Below, in pieces: positions 7,177 through 14,126 of a stretch of 16,106 nt of DNA. The notes beneath the pieces are model-generated. The model saw only the letters and a program-made list of their open reading frames with translations, searched no databases and was not told the origin of the DNA. Within the stretch, counting starts at the first letter, position 1. The number at the start of each line of letters is the position of its first letter. Origin of the DNA: DATFLK01 sp035267815 (GTDB taxonomy: Bacteria; Pseudomonadota; Zetaproteobacteria; Mariprofundales; Mariprofundaceae); the NCBI GenBank assembly GCA_035267815.1, contig DATFLK010000068.1, positions 1-16,106 on the forward strand. Reading direction: 5' to 3'. The position numbers and the translations under genes were made by a program.

Positions 7177-7936
7177 ATATCTGCCACTCCTCGCGCTTCT
7201 CTGCCTGCCTTTTCATGCCGCGGCCGAAACCTACTTCGAGGCAGCCCAGCACTACTACGAGTCAGGCCAATCCACCGAAGCCAGGCGGGCGCTGCGCGAA
7301 GAGCTCAGGATACGTCCGGACAACCTGGATGCCCGATATGACCTAGCCATACTGCTGGACCGAATTGGCCATGAAGATACGGCGGTAAAACTGTACAAGG
7401 AGAACCTGAAACGCGGCAAACACCTGCCCAGCATCGTCAATCTCAGCCATATCTATCTTAAGCACAATCACCGCAAAAAGGCGGTTAAACTGCTGCAGTC
7501 AGCCACCCGCGAATTCCCGGGCGAGGCCATCCCCTGGTACCTTCTAGCACAGATCGCCAGTCAGGATGGAAATACAACACAGGCTCTACACGACTACAAA
7601 AAGGCTCTGAAGGCGGATCCGATCAACGGTTTTGCCCATATTCGCTATGCCCGCTTCATGGCCGGCCAGGGGAACATTAAGCGCGCACTCACACATGCCA
7701 GAAAGGCGACGAAACTACTCCCCAAATGTGCCGCATGTTTCAGCATACTGGGCAATATCGAAACCCGGAACGGTGCATACGGAGAGGCCTTGGCCTCGTA
7801 CCAGAAAAGCGCTGCGCTGAAACCGGCACGCACCACATACCAACGCATCGCCGCTACCTTCGACAAACTGGGAGAACACCAGCGCGCCCGCAATATCCGC
7901 CATGCGCTCAAACATCTCGAACCTCCTCAACCGTAG
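7163..7936 (+). CDS. secreted tetratricopeptide-repeat protein with probable CTG start
   Basis: The frame is open from 7133 to a TAG at 7934-7936. It codes for a signal peptide (His-Val-Ser-Arg, then a Leu-rich core ending His-Ala-Ala-Ala before Glu) followed by about six helix-turn-helix repeats of TPR type, e.g. AHIRYARFMAGQGNIKRALT and GNIETRNGAYGEALASYQKS. There is no ATG, GTG or TTG in this frame until 7658, which would discard the export signal and half the repeats. CTG 7163 has GGGAG 6 nt upstream and gives a 257-residue protein with a proper n-region and h-region, overlapping mlaD by 14 nt. There is no lipobox, so cleavage by signal peptidase I after AAA is expected. The position suggests a periplasmic scaffold working with the MlaFED-like transporter; the function is unproven. 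A conventional gene finder would call only 7658-7936. Confidence 0.78.
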   Translation: MHVSRYLPLLALLCLPFHAAAETYFEAAQHYYESGQSTEARRALREELRIRPDNLDARYDLAILLDRIGHEDTAVKLYKENLKRGKHLPSIVNLSHIYLKHNHRKKAVKLLQSATREFPGEAIPWYLLAQIASQDGNTTQALHDYKKALKADPINGFAHIRYARFMAGQGNIKRALTHARKATKLLPKCAACFSILGNIETRNGAYGEALASYQKSAALKPARTTYQRIAATFDKLGEHQRARNIRHALKHLEPPQP

Positions 7937-8006
7937 CCTCCATCTCGAGTCATCCCTCTGTTTCCAAACCCGGAGCATGTCATCCCCTTGCATTCTTGCG
8001 CACAAA

Positions 8007-8023
8007 ACCCCATAACACGGGGT
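8007..8023 (+). promoter_or_regulatory. small hairpin touching the fxsA start
   Basis: ACCCC at 8007-8011 pairs with GGGGT at 8019-8023 across a 7-nt loop. The right arm ends at the base before the fxsA ATG and is the only G-rich stretch available as a ribosome binding site. The hairpin could therefore hold back initiation. The stem is short (5 bp). Confidence 0.3.
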
Positions 8024-8440
8024 ATGCTTCGTTTACTCTTTGTGCTCTTCATCACCCTCCCGCTGCTGGAACTCTATGTACTGATCAAGGTAGGCGCCTC
8101 CATCGGGGGACTTGCCACCATTTTCCTCTGCCTGGCGACCGCCGCGATCGGCGGACTTCTGATCCGTTGGCAGGGCCTGAACACCCTGTTTCGGGCCCAG
8201 GAACGCATCAGCCGTGGCGAGGTTCCTGCCGAACATGCCATGCACGGCCTGATGCTGGTACTGGCCGGCATCCTGCTGTTCACCCCGGGCCTGATCACCG
8301 ATACCATCGGTTTCCTGTTGCTGGTTCCGCCACTCCGGCAATGGATCATCCGCCACTATATTGGTACGCACCCCTCACCGGGTGACATCACCATCATCGA
8401 GGCGGAACGCGTGGATCGCGACGACCCCTATCTTCGATAG
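8024..8440 (+). CDS. fxsA: FxsA family cytoplasmic-membrane protein
   Basis: A 138-residue protein with three to four hydrophobic segments (about residues 2-22, 24-46, 75-95 and 97-115). The FxsA signature region includes E-x-Y-V-L-I-K-V in the first helices, LLIRWQGLNTLFRAQERISRGEVPA and LMLVLAGILLFTPGLITDTIGFLLLVPP. In E. coli, FxsA is known for relieving exclusion of phage T7 by the F plasmid when overproduced; its normal role is unclear. ATG 8024 is chosen because it matches the usual family N-terminus; the frame can be extended to TTG 7988, which adds 12 unrelated residues. It lies 87 nt after the TPR gene and may have its own promoter, though none is convincing. No good Shine-Dalgarno sequence precedes the ATG. 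Confidence 0.9.
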   Translation: MLRLLFVLFITLPLLELYVLIKVGASIGGLATIFLCLATAAIGGLLIRWQGLNTLFRAQERISRGEVPAEHAMHGLMLVLAGILLFTPGLITDTIGFLLLVPPLRQWIIRHYIGTHPSPGDITIIEAERVDRDDPYLR

Positions 8441-8477
8441 CAGGGAGCACGCGATACCGCGCCAGAAAGTACGGACA

Positions 8478-8505
8478 TTCACGGTTTTTTAAGAAAGATT
8501 ATGAG
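8478..8505 (+). promoter_or_regulatory. weak candidate sigma-70 promoter for the BI-1 gene
   Basis: TTCACG at 8478-8483 and TATGAG at 8500-8505 each match four of six consensus bases, with a 16-nt spacer. They fall in the AT-richer 96-nt leader between fxsA and the BI-1 gene. An alternative -10, CATACT at 8508-8513, lacks a -35. Confidence 0.22.
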
Positions 8506-8522
8506 ATCATACTGAACCAAAC

Positions 8523-8528
8523 AGGAGG
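8523..8528 (+). promoter_or_regulatory. consensus ribosome binding site of the BI-1 gene
   Basis: AGGAGG lies 8 nt before ATG 8537. This is one of the clearest Shine-Dalgarno sequences in the window and suggests independent, efficient translation, unlike the coupled genes upstream. Confidence 0.8.
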
Positions 8529-8536
8529 TTAACCCC

Positions 8537-9193
8537 ATGGAATCACAAACCATTCGTTCAAATGTACTGGCCGATGCCAGGATCGCCTTTCTGGGCAAAA
8601 CCTATGGCATGCTGGCGCTCTGCATTCTGGCCGGATCTGTCGGTGCCTATATGTCCATGGGAAGCGTGTTCGCCTATCAGCACCCTTGGATCATGCTGTT
8701 CATCATGATGGGTGGCGTGTTCGCCGTTCAGGCGCTGCGCCACAAGCCGGGCATCAATCTGCTGGCGCTGCTTGGTTTCGGCGCTATCACCGGCATGGCC
8801 ATCTCACCGCTGGTCGGTTTCGTCGCCGCCAAGAGCGGCGTACTCGTCATGCAGGCGTTCATGACCACCGCAGTCGCGTTCGCGGGCCTGACCATCTATA
8901 CCTTTACATCGAGAAGGGATTTTTCATTTCTAAAAGGGTTTGTCTGGACCGGACTGATCGGATTGATCGTACTGGGGCTCTCCAATCTCTTCTTCGAGTC
9001 CTCAATGATCGCAATGGTCAGCGCCGGTATCGGCGTCCTACTCTTTTCGGCCTTTATCCTCTATGACACCTCGACCATCCTGCGCGATTACCCCAACGAC
9101 GAATATATCGCTGCAGCGCTGACGCTCTATCTGGACGTGTTCATGCTGTTTGAGAACCTGCTCTATCTGTTCGGTGTCCTGGGCGACGAATAA
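8537..9193 (+). CDS. Bax inhibitor-1 (TMBIM/UPF0005) family membrane protein
   Basis: A 218-residue integral membrane protein with seven predicted helices (roughly residues 24-44, 50-68, 74-96, 103-123, 135-153, 158-178 and 195-214). Family features include a soluble N-terminus with an amphipathic stretch, LVMQAFMTTAVAFAGLTIYTFTSRRDFSFL, a helix ending ILYDTSTIL, and a final LTLYLDVFMLFENLLYLFG. Acidic residues in the last two helices match the di-aspartyl sensor region known from structures of bacterial homologues such as BsYetJ, which leak calcium in a pH-dependent manner. E. coli relatives are YccA and YbhL; YccA modulates the FtsH protease. Which subfamily this belongs to is not clear from sequence reading alone. 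It ends 8 nt before a strong hairpin. Confidence 0.92.
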   Translation: MESQTIRSNVLADARIAFLGKTYGMLALCILAGSVGAYMSMGSVFAYQHPWIMLFIMMGGVFAVQALRHKPGINLLALLGFGAITGMAISPLVGFVAAKSGVLVMQAFMTTAVAFAGLTIYTFTSRRDFSFLKGFVWTGLIGLIVLGLSNLFFESSMIAMVSAGIGVLLFSAFILYDTSTILRDYPNDEYIAAALTLYLDVFMLFENLLYLFGVLGDE

Positions 9194-9200
9194 TTATACA

Positions 9201-9233
9201 GCGGCAGAGGCGCCTGAATGGCGCCTCTGCCGC
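9201..9233. terminator. bidirectional hairpin terminator between convergent genes
   Basis: A perfect 14-bp inverted repeat, GCGGCAGAGGCGCC at 9201-9214 and its complement at 9220-9233, with the 5-nt loop TGAAT. It fills the gap between the BI-1 stop (9191-9193) and the aroB stop on the other strand (9235-9237). Neither side has a long T-run, so it may stop polymerase imperfectly or mainly protect 3' ends, but its position fits a shared terminator. Confidence 0.75.
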
Positions 9234-9234
9234 A

Positions 9235-10350
9235 TCACCCACCTTTAAAGGATAAGATCAGACTCCGAATCTCCTCTTCGCTTACATCATCGGCTATGAA
9301 TGCCTCGCCGATACCACGAAGAAGGATGTAACGAATGCGGCTTCCCACGTTCTTCTTGTCATGCCCCATAACGTTTAGCCACGTATCGGAAGAAAAATCA
9401 GGAACCTCCAGTGGAAGCCCCGTAGCCTCATACAATCGGGCTATCCTCGTCTCGGTGCCCGACTCAAGCAGCCTCTTGCGTTCGGAGAGACGCGCAGCCA
9501 TCAGGGTCCCCAGTGCCACTGCCTCTCCGTGCAGGTATTGCCTGTAATGTGTCATGGCCTCGATGGCATGGCCGAAGGTATGCCCCAGATTGAGAAGGGC
9601 ACGCGCTCCCTGCTCCGTTTCATCATCCATGACCACTTCCGCCTTGTGGCGACACGATGTCAGGATCACATGAGAAACCACCGTCTCATCCAATGCAAGA
9701 AGGCTGGAGATATGCTCCTCCAGATAGGAGAAGAAGAACGTATCGCGGATCAGACCGTACTTGATCAGTTCGGCAACGCCCGCACGCAGCTCCCGTGGTT
9801 TCAGGGTGCTGAGCACAAGCGGATCGATCCAGACAAGGCGGGGCTGATAGAAGGCACCGATCATGTTTTTGCCGTGGGGATGATTAATGGCGGTCTTGCC
9901 GCCGACACTCGAATCGACCTGGGCCAGTAGCGTGGTCGGCACCTGCACATAGGGAACACCGCGGCGATAGCATGATGCTGCGAAACCGGCCATGTCGCCG
10001 ACCACACCGCCTCCCAGGGCGATGACCGGCTCGTTGCGGGAGAGTCTCGTCTGCATCAACGCATCCAGAATATCGTTCCAAGTGTCGATATTCTTGTACT
10101 TCTCGCCATCGCGGACACAGTGCTTGGCCACTTGCCAGCCCTTCTCGGCCAGCCCTTCACATACCTGGCGCATGTAAAGTGGTGCCACCACATCATTGCT
10201 GACCACCAGACAACGGGATACATCCGGGAACAGCCGGGTCACAGCCGTTCCCAGTTCCCCAAGGCATCCCGGTTCAATGTGGATATCGTAGGCGCGCGCG
10301 CCAAGCTCCACACGATAGGTGTGCGCCACCGCCTGCTGAACCGAACTCAT
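9235..10350 (-). CDS. aroB: 3-dehydroquinate synthase
   Basis: Second step of the shikimate pathway: converts DAHP to 3-dehydroquinate using NAD and a divalent metal. The protein has 371 residues (E. coli 362). The NAD/substrate region ALGGGVVGDMAGFAA lies at 111-125, with VPTTLLAQVDSSVGGKTAIN at 137-156 and HGKNMIGAFYQP after it. The metal ligands expected in the family are all present: Glu194 (AELIKYG), His257 (NLGHTFGHAIE) and His274 (LHGEAVALG). ATG 10350 has only a weak upstream purine stretch. It lies 58 nt after pilQ on the same strand with no terminator between, so it is probably read through from the pil operon. In many proteobacteria aroK lies between pilQ and aroB; here it does not. 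Confidence 0.97.
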   Translation of the reverse strand: MSSVQQAVAHTYRVELGARAYDIHIEPGCLGELGTAVTRLFPDVSRCLVVSNDVVAPLYMRQVCEGLAEKGWQVAKHCVRDGEKYKNIDTWNDILDALMQTRLSRNEPVIALGGGVVGDMAGFAASCYRRGVPYVQVPTTLLAQVDSSVGGKTAINHPHGKNMIGAFYQPRLVWIDPLVLSTLKPRELRAGVAELIKYGLIRDTFFFSYLEEHISSLLALDETVVSHVILTSCRHKAEVVMDDETEQGARALLNLGHTFGHAIEAMTHYRQYLHGEAVALGTLMAARLSERKRLLESGTETRIARLYEATGLPLEVPDFSSDTWLNVMGHDKKNVGSRIRYILLRGIGEAFIADDVSEEEIRSLILSFKGG

Positions 10351-10408
10351 GCCGCTATTCTGACATAAAAGGAATCAGCAGCCACCATCAATGCGGAGCC
10401 CATTGCAG

Positions 10409-12907
10409 TCAGGATCTCTGGGCAACATCCGAATCAGGTGCCGGTCCGGTCTTCAGAATCGTTGGTGTGATGAAAATCAACAACTCCGTCTTCTTGTCGA
10501 TCTTGCTGTTCTTCTTGAACAGCCAGCCAAGGATCGGAATCCTGGAAAGTCCCGGCACGCCGTTGGTCGTATTCTCCTTGTCACGCGTGTAGATCCCACC
10601 AATCACGACCGTCTCACCATTATTCATCAGGATATTGGTGTCGATCTTTTTCGTCGAGATGATGGGATTCCCTTGGACCAATGAAGTAGACGGGGCGTCT
10701 TTGGTCGCCACCACGTGCAGCATCACTCGATTATCGGAAGATATCTGCGGCGTCACATCCAGACCGAGGGTCGCCTTCTTGAAGGTCACCGTGGTACCGG
10801 TATTGGCACTACTGCTGTTTAGGAACGGGATATCGGAACCCTGGTTGATCTTCGCCGGTTTCAGATTTGTTGTCACCACACGCGGGTTGGAGACGATCTT
10901 GATCTTGCCATCCGCCTCCGCGGCCGACAACTCTAGGTTCAGGTTAACCAGCCCCTGCAGATAGCCAAAGTTGAAACCGATCGCACCACCCGTTCCGGCC
11001 CCCACACCGGTGGCCGGTAGATCGACCAAATAGCCCTGGCTGGCGGTCGCCGTATTGGCCGTGTTGCTCGTCGGATTGGTCGAACCCTGTGCACCGCCAA
11101 TCGTCACGTTCGGAGAGTTACTGGTCGCCTGCCCCCCCCAGCGAACACCCAGATCACGCGTGAAATTGTCCGTCGCCTCGACGATCCGCGCCTCGATCAG
11201 CACCTGCTTGACCGGCTTATCCAGCGCAGTAATCAAACGCTTGATATTGTTCACAGACTCCCGCGTATCCCTGACCACAAGCATATTGGTACGCTCGTCC
11301 ACCAGGAAGGTGCCGCGAGGCGACAGGAGGCTGAAACGGGTTCCGTTTGATGTGACAGCGCCCTGCCCCGATGTCTGAGACTGCGATGCGGAGGCCGCAC
11401 CACTCGTGGACCCGGAGGCATTTCCGCCCAGCATCTTCTTGATATCCTTCACGCTGGCATAATTGAGCGGAATGGTTGCAGTGATCAGCGGTTCAAGCTG
11501 CTCGGAGCCTTTTCTGGCATCGAGCCGGCTCTTGCGTTCCGCCGCCAGCACCTTCACCGGCGCGATACGCAGCACGTTACCCTGCCGCTCCTTGCCGAGG
11601 CCACGGGCGCTCAGAATAATGTCTAGCGCCTGATCCCATGGCACATTGACGAGCCGCATGGTCAGCTTCCCACTGACGTCGTCCGACATGATGATGTTCA
11701 GATTACTCATCTCAGCGATCAACTTCAGCGCGTTGCGGATATCGATATCCTTGAAATCGAAGGTGACTTTCTGCCCCGTATAGACATGCTGCCCAGTAGC
11801 TCCCGCCCTCTTGCGGGCGTTGACCAGCGATTTGGGCTCAAGCGTCACCGTCAACACATTGCCTTGCTGGAAGGAGGAGACATCCACCTTGTCGCGCAGT
11901 CGGGCTACAATCCGGACCTTGTCGTCGACCTTGTAGGCATCGACCTGCTTCACGGGGCCAGGGAATTCGCTGACATCCTGAGAGCGCTGCTGACCCTTAG
12001 CGAGCACGGCCTTGTCGATGTCCATCACCACGTTGGAACCCTGCTGATGCAGGCTGACAACAGGGTTGGCGGCATCGGTGCGTATCATTAGGTGGGCAGT
12101 CCGGTCATCCGGTTTGAAATGGACATCCTCCACCTTCACGACACCCTGTTGAAGCGCCGGCGCCACCTTGCCGAAGCGGACCACCATCTCATTCGATGTG
12201 GCATCGACCTGATGATGCACCTTCTCCCCCGGCACCAAGCTGACCACGAGCCGAACGCGCCCGTCTGCCTGACCAACTGTCACGCTTTTCACCTTCTGGG
12301 TCGCGACGGGATAGTGCTCCTTGGCCAGCTTGGAGGTCGCCCCCCACAGGTCAAGAATCATCGTCCTGCCATTGTTCGTGACCAGCGCATCGTGGCTGGC
12401 ATCCATATGCCGACCACGCAGTACCAGTTCGGTCACATCGCCTCGGTCACGCACATTCAGGTCCTCCAGAATCGCAGCCGAACGTTTTCCGGCTACCGAT
12501 CCGGATGGTGAGGCAGCGAAGCGCAACGTCAGCTTCTTACCCTGCTGGGCGACATCATACTTCAGGTCCCGGTCCAGACCGATCTCGACCTTCACACCCT
12601 GTTTCGATGCCGAGGCAAAGATGCTTTTGACTGGTCCCTCGCTGTTGCGCAGAGGCTCGATTCCCTTCTTAAGCGATGCCCCGGGCAGCATCAACACCAC
12701 GCGTGAGGGCGCCTTCAGATCGAATACCTCGTATTTCAGTGTGGCATCAGACTGAATGCTGACCACGTCACCGTTTGACGAGGATGACAACGACACGCCC
12801 TCTACCTGTGCGGCATGGCTGATCAACGGCATAATCAGCATCATGACCAACATCATCAGAACCGGGGGTATGAACGCCCCTCTTCCACGGTTTTTATGAT
12901 CAATCAT
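10409..12907 (-). CDS. pilQ: type IV pilus secretin PilQ with three AMIN domains
   Basis: Outer-membrane secretin through which the type IV pilus emerges. The protein has 832 residues. A signal peptide covers 1-32 (hydrophobic core, then SHA before Ala-Gln). Three beta-rich AMIN-type modules follow at about 35-131, 145-248 and 256-358; they are expected to bind peptidoglycan. The N0/STN domain is at about 378-449 (FKDIDIRNALKLIAEMSNLNI). An N1 domain at about 474-569 is interrupted by a Ser/Gly/Ala-rich insert at 495-521. The secretin domain at about 570-818 contains VLIEARIVEA, a second low-complexity Asn/Thr/Ser segment at 594-624, and the closing GVPGLSRIPILGWLFK and ELLIFITPTIL. It is longer than typical PilQ, mostly from the extra AMIN module. 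The start has a strong ribosome binding site. Confidence 0.96.
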   Translation of the reverse strand: MIDHKNRGRGAFIPPVLMMLVMMLIMPLISHAAQVEGVSLSSSSNGDVVSIQSDATLKYEVFDLKAPSRVVLMLPGASLKKGIEPLRNSEGPVKSIFASASKQGVKVEIGLDRDLKYDVAQQGKKLTLRFAASPSGSVAGKRSAAILEDLNVRDRGDVTELVLRGRHMDASHDALVTNNGRTMILDLWGATSKLAKEHYPVATQKVKSVTVGQADGRVRLVVSLVPGEKVHHQVDATSNEMVVRFGKVAPALQQGVVKVEDVHFKPDDRTAHLMIRTDAANPVVSLHQQGSNVVMDIDKAVLAKGQQRSQDVSEFPGPVKQVDAYKVDDKVRIVARLRDKVDVSSFQQGNVLTVTLEPKSLVNARKRAGATGQHVYTGQKVTFDFKDIDIRNALKLIAEMSNLNIIMSDDVSGKLTMRLVNVPWDQALDIILSARGLGKERQGNVLRIAPVKVLAAERKSRLDARKGSEQLEPLITATIPLNYASVKDIKKMLGGNASGSTSGAASASQSQTSGQGAVTSNGTRFSLLSPRGTFLVDERTNMLVVRDTRESVNNIKRLITALDKPVKQVLIEARIVEATDNFTRDLGVRWGGQATSNSPNVTIGGAQGSTNPTSNTANTATASQGYLVDLPATGVGAGTGGAIGFNFGYLQGLVNLNLELSAAEADGKIKIVSNPRVVTTNLKPAKINQGSDIPFLNSSSANTGTTVTFKKATLGLDVTPQISSDNRVMLHVVATKDAPSTSLVQGNPIISTKKIDTNILMNNGETVVIGGIYTRDKENTTNGVPGLSRIPILGWLFKKNSKIDKKTELLIFITPTILKTGPAPDSDVAQRS

Positions 12908-12914
12908 CGCCCAA

Positions 12915-12920
12915 CCTCCC
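12915..12920 (-). promoter_or_regulatory. strong ribosome binding site of pilQ
   Basis: On the minus strand GGGAGG lies 7 nt before ATG 12907, in the 17-nt gap after pilO. The secretin is therefore independently initiated, unlike the overlapping pilM, pilN and pilO. Confidence 0.75.
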
Positions 12921-12924
12921 GGAA

Positions 12925-13554
12925 CTAATGCCCGCCACTATTCTGGCGAGAGGCGTTCTTTTTGGCCGGCTTGTCGATAAAGCGATAGGTCACTGCCTGT
13001 CCCTTCACCATGAGCTGGCCACTCTTCTTACCTTGGCTCAAACTGAGATTCTTGACGTCCACGATTCTCGGCATCTCTCCGACGCGACGCAAAAACGTCA
13101 GAAGCTGCTTGTAGGTGCCCGAAACACTGAGATCCACTGGCACCTCGGCATAAAAATGCTTCTGCGTCTCCTTCTGCGGTTTGAAGGTGCTGAATTCAAG
13201 TCCGGAGTCCTTGCCCGCCCAAGAGACATTCTCGAGCAGGTCAGGAATCTGCGACTGCTTCGGCAGCATATGCAGTGCCACTCTGAGCTGCTTCTGCAGT
13301 TCGGCGAATTCCCGCTTCTTCCGGGGAAGATCCCTGGCCATGCGCTGATGGCGCTCCAGAAGCATTCGTTGCTGCTTGACCTGCGACTCCTGGCGCGCAA
13401 TCTCTTCACGCGCCGGCATCCAGCCAAGGTAAAAATAAATGCCGCCGATCAGAAGAAACCCGAGTGCAAGGGCAGCAGCCTTCTGCCACAACGGCAGTGG
13501 AAGCAGTGGGCGAAGCGCCTCAAACAGGTTGCTTTTCAGGGAATCGAGATCCAT
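12925..13554 (-). CDS. pilO: type IV pilus inner-membrane alignment protein PilO
   Basis: A bitopic inner-membrane protein that pairs with PilN and links the cytoplasmic PilM to the secretin. The protein has 209 residues: a short cytoplasmic N-terminus, one transmembrane helix at about 25-45 (ALALGFLLIGGIYFYLGW), a charged coiled coil at about 48-95, then a ferredoxin-like domain at about 98-195. The latter contains FSTFKPQKE, YAEVPVDLSVSGTYKQLLTFLRRVGEMPRIVDVKNL and LMVKGQAVTYRF, typical of PilO. The C-terminus is basic and ends in a low-complexity tail. The ATG overlaps the pilN stop by one base (TAATG). In most species pilP follows directly; here pilQ begins after 17 nt. Confidence 0.95.
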   Translation of the reverse strand: MDLDSLKSNLFEALRPLLPLPLWQKAAALALGFLLIGGIYFYLGWMPAREEIARQESQVKQQRMLLERHQRMARDLPRKKREFAELQKQLRVALHMLPKQSQIPDLLENVSWAGKDSGLEFSTFKPQKETQKHFYAEVPVDLSVSGTYKQLLTFLRRVGEMPRIVDVKNLSLSQGKKSGQLMVKGQAVTYRFIDKPAKKNASRQNSGGH

Positions 13555-14126
13555 TACGTTCCCTCCTTCGCCTTCTTGGCGGCACTCTTTTCAACCCGTC
13601 CCATGGCCAGACTGAACTGGCGCACTGGTGTGCCGTTGACCTGCTGACGCGAAATCACCTGAAGCCTGACATTGGTAAACAGTGGCGACTGATCGAGTGC
13701 ACGCATGAAATTTGCCACGGCCTTGTTGCTCTCCCCCAATCCGGTCAGCTGAATCTCTCCCCCCTTGTCCACGACATCGGTCAACCAGACATTGTCCGGA
13801 ATCGCCTTGGAGAGAGCCACCAGAGTCTCCATCGAACGGAAGCGACCGTGCTGGAGAGTGTCGACCAGCTTGAGCTTGCGCTCCACATCCTCGCGCAACT
13901 TGTCCAAGTCCTTAATCTTACCGATCTTCTTGAGAAGAACCTGATTCTGCTGCACCAGATCATGGTATTGATCCTTCAGGCTAGAGAGCGTCATCGTATT
14001 GGTCACATGCGCCGCAACGGAGAGCACGAGGGCCAGGCCAATCACCCCAGCGGTCACCGCAATATGTTGCAGGATCTGACGCTGCCGGCGAGCGACACGA
14101 TAGGGCAGGAGATTGATGCGAATCAT
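13554..14126 (-). CDS. pilN: type IV pilus inner-membrane alignment protein PilN
   Basis: Partner of PilO; its short cytoplasmic N-terminal motif docks into PilM. The motif is seen at the very start as MIRINLLPYR (INLLP is the conserved PilM-binding sequence). One transmembrane helix at about 21-42 is followed by a coiled coil at about 48-88 and a ferredoxin-like periplasmic domain at about 95-175 (ALSKAIPDNVWLTDV, GEIQLTGLGESNKAVANFMRALDQSPLFTNVRL). The C-terminal tail is Lys-rich. Length is 190 residues, normal for the family. The start overlaps the pilM stop by 4 nt (ATGA). Confidence 0.95.
   Translation of the reverse strand: MIRINLLPYRVARRQRQILQHIAVTAGVIGLALVLSVAAHVTNTMTLSSLKDQYHDLVQQNQVLLKKIGKIKDLDKLREDVERKLKLVDTLQHGRFRSMETLVALSKAIPDNVWLTDVVDKGGEIQLTGLGESNKAVANFMRALDQSPLFTNVRLQVISRQQVNGTPVRQFSLAMGRVEKSAAKKAKEGT

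Noticed and set aside
7130..7180. MlaD-TPR fusion by frameshift at the mlaD end
   Set aside because: A shift would place a signal peptide in the middle of a periplasmic protein, and no slippery heptamer is seen. A separate CTG start with a ribosome binding site explains the sequence better.
7949..7986. GTCATCCC direct repeat at 7949-7956 and 7979-7986
   Set aside because: Only 8 bp, two copies, no dyad symmetry and no link to a promoter; likely chance.
7988..8016. Promoter TTGCAT-17-CATAAC giving a leaderless fxsA transcript
   Set aside because: The -35 matches only three of six consensus bases and the -10 four; too weak to support without start-site data.
7988..8023. TTG start extending FxsA by 12 residues
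   Set aside because: The extra residues do not resemble FxsA N-termini and no ribosome binding site precedes the TTG.
12928..13647. 239-codon plus-strand frame opposite pilO/pilN
   Set aside because: Antisense to clear PilO and PilN proteins; its composition follows from their codon use.
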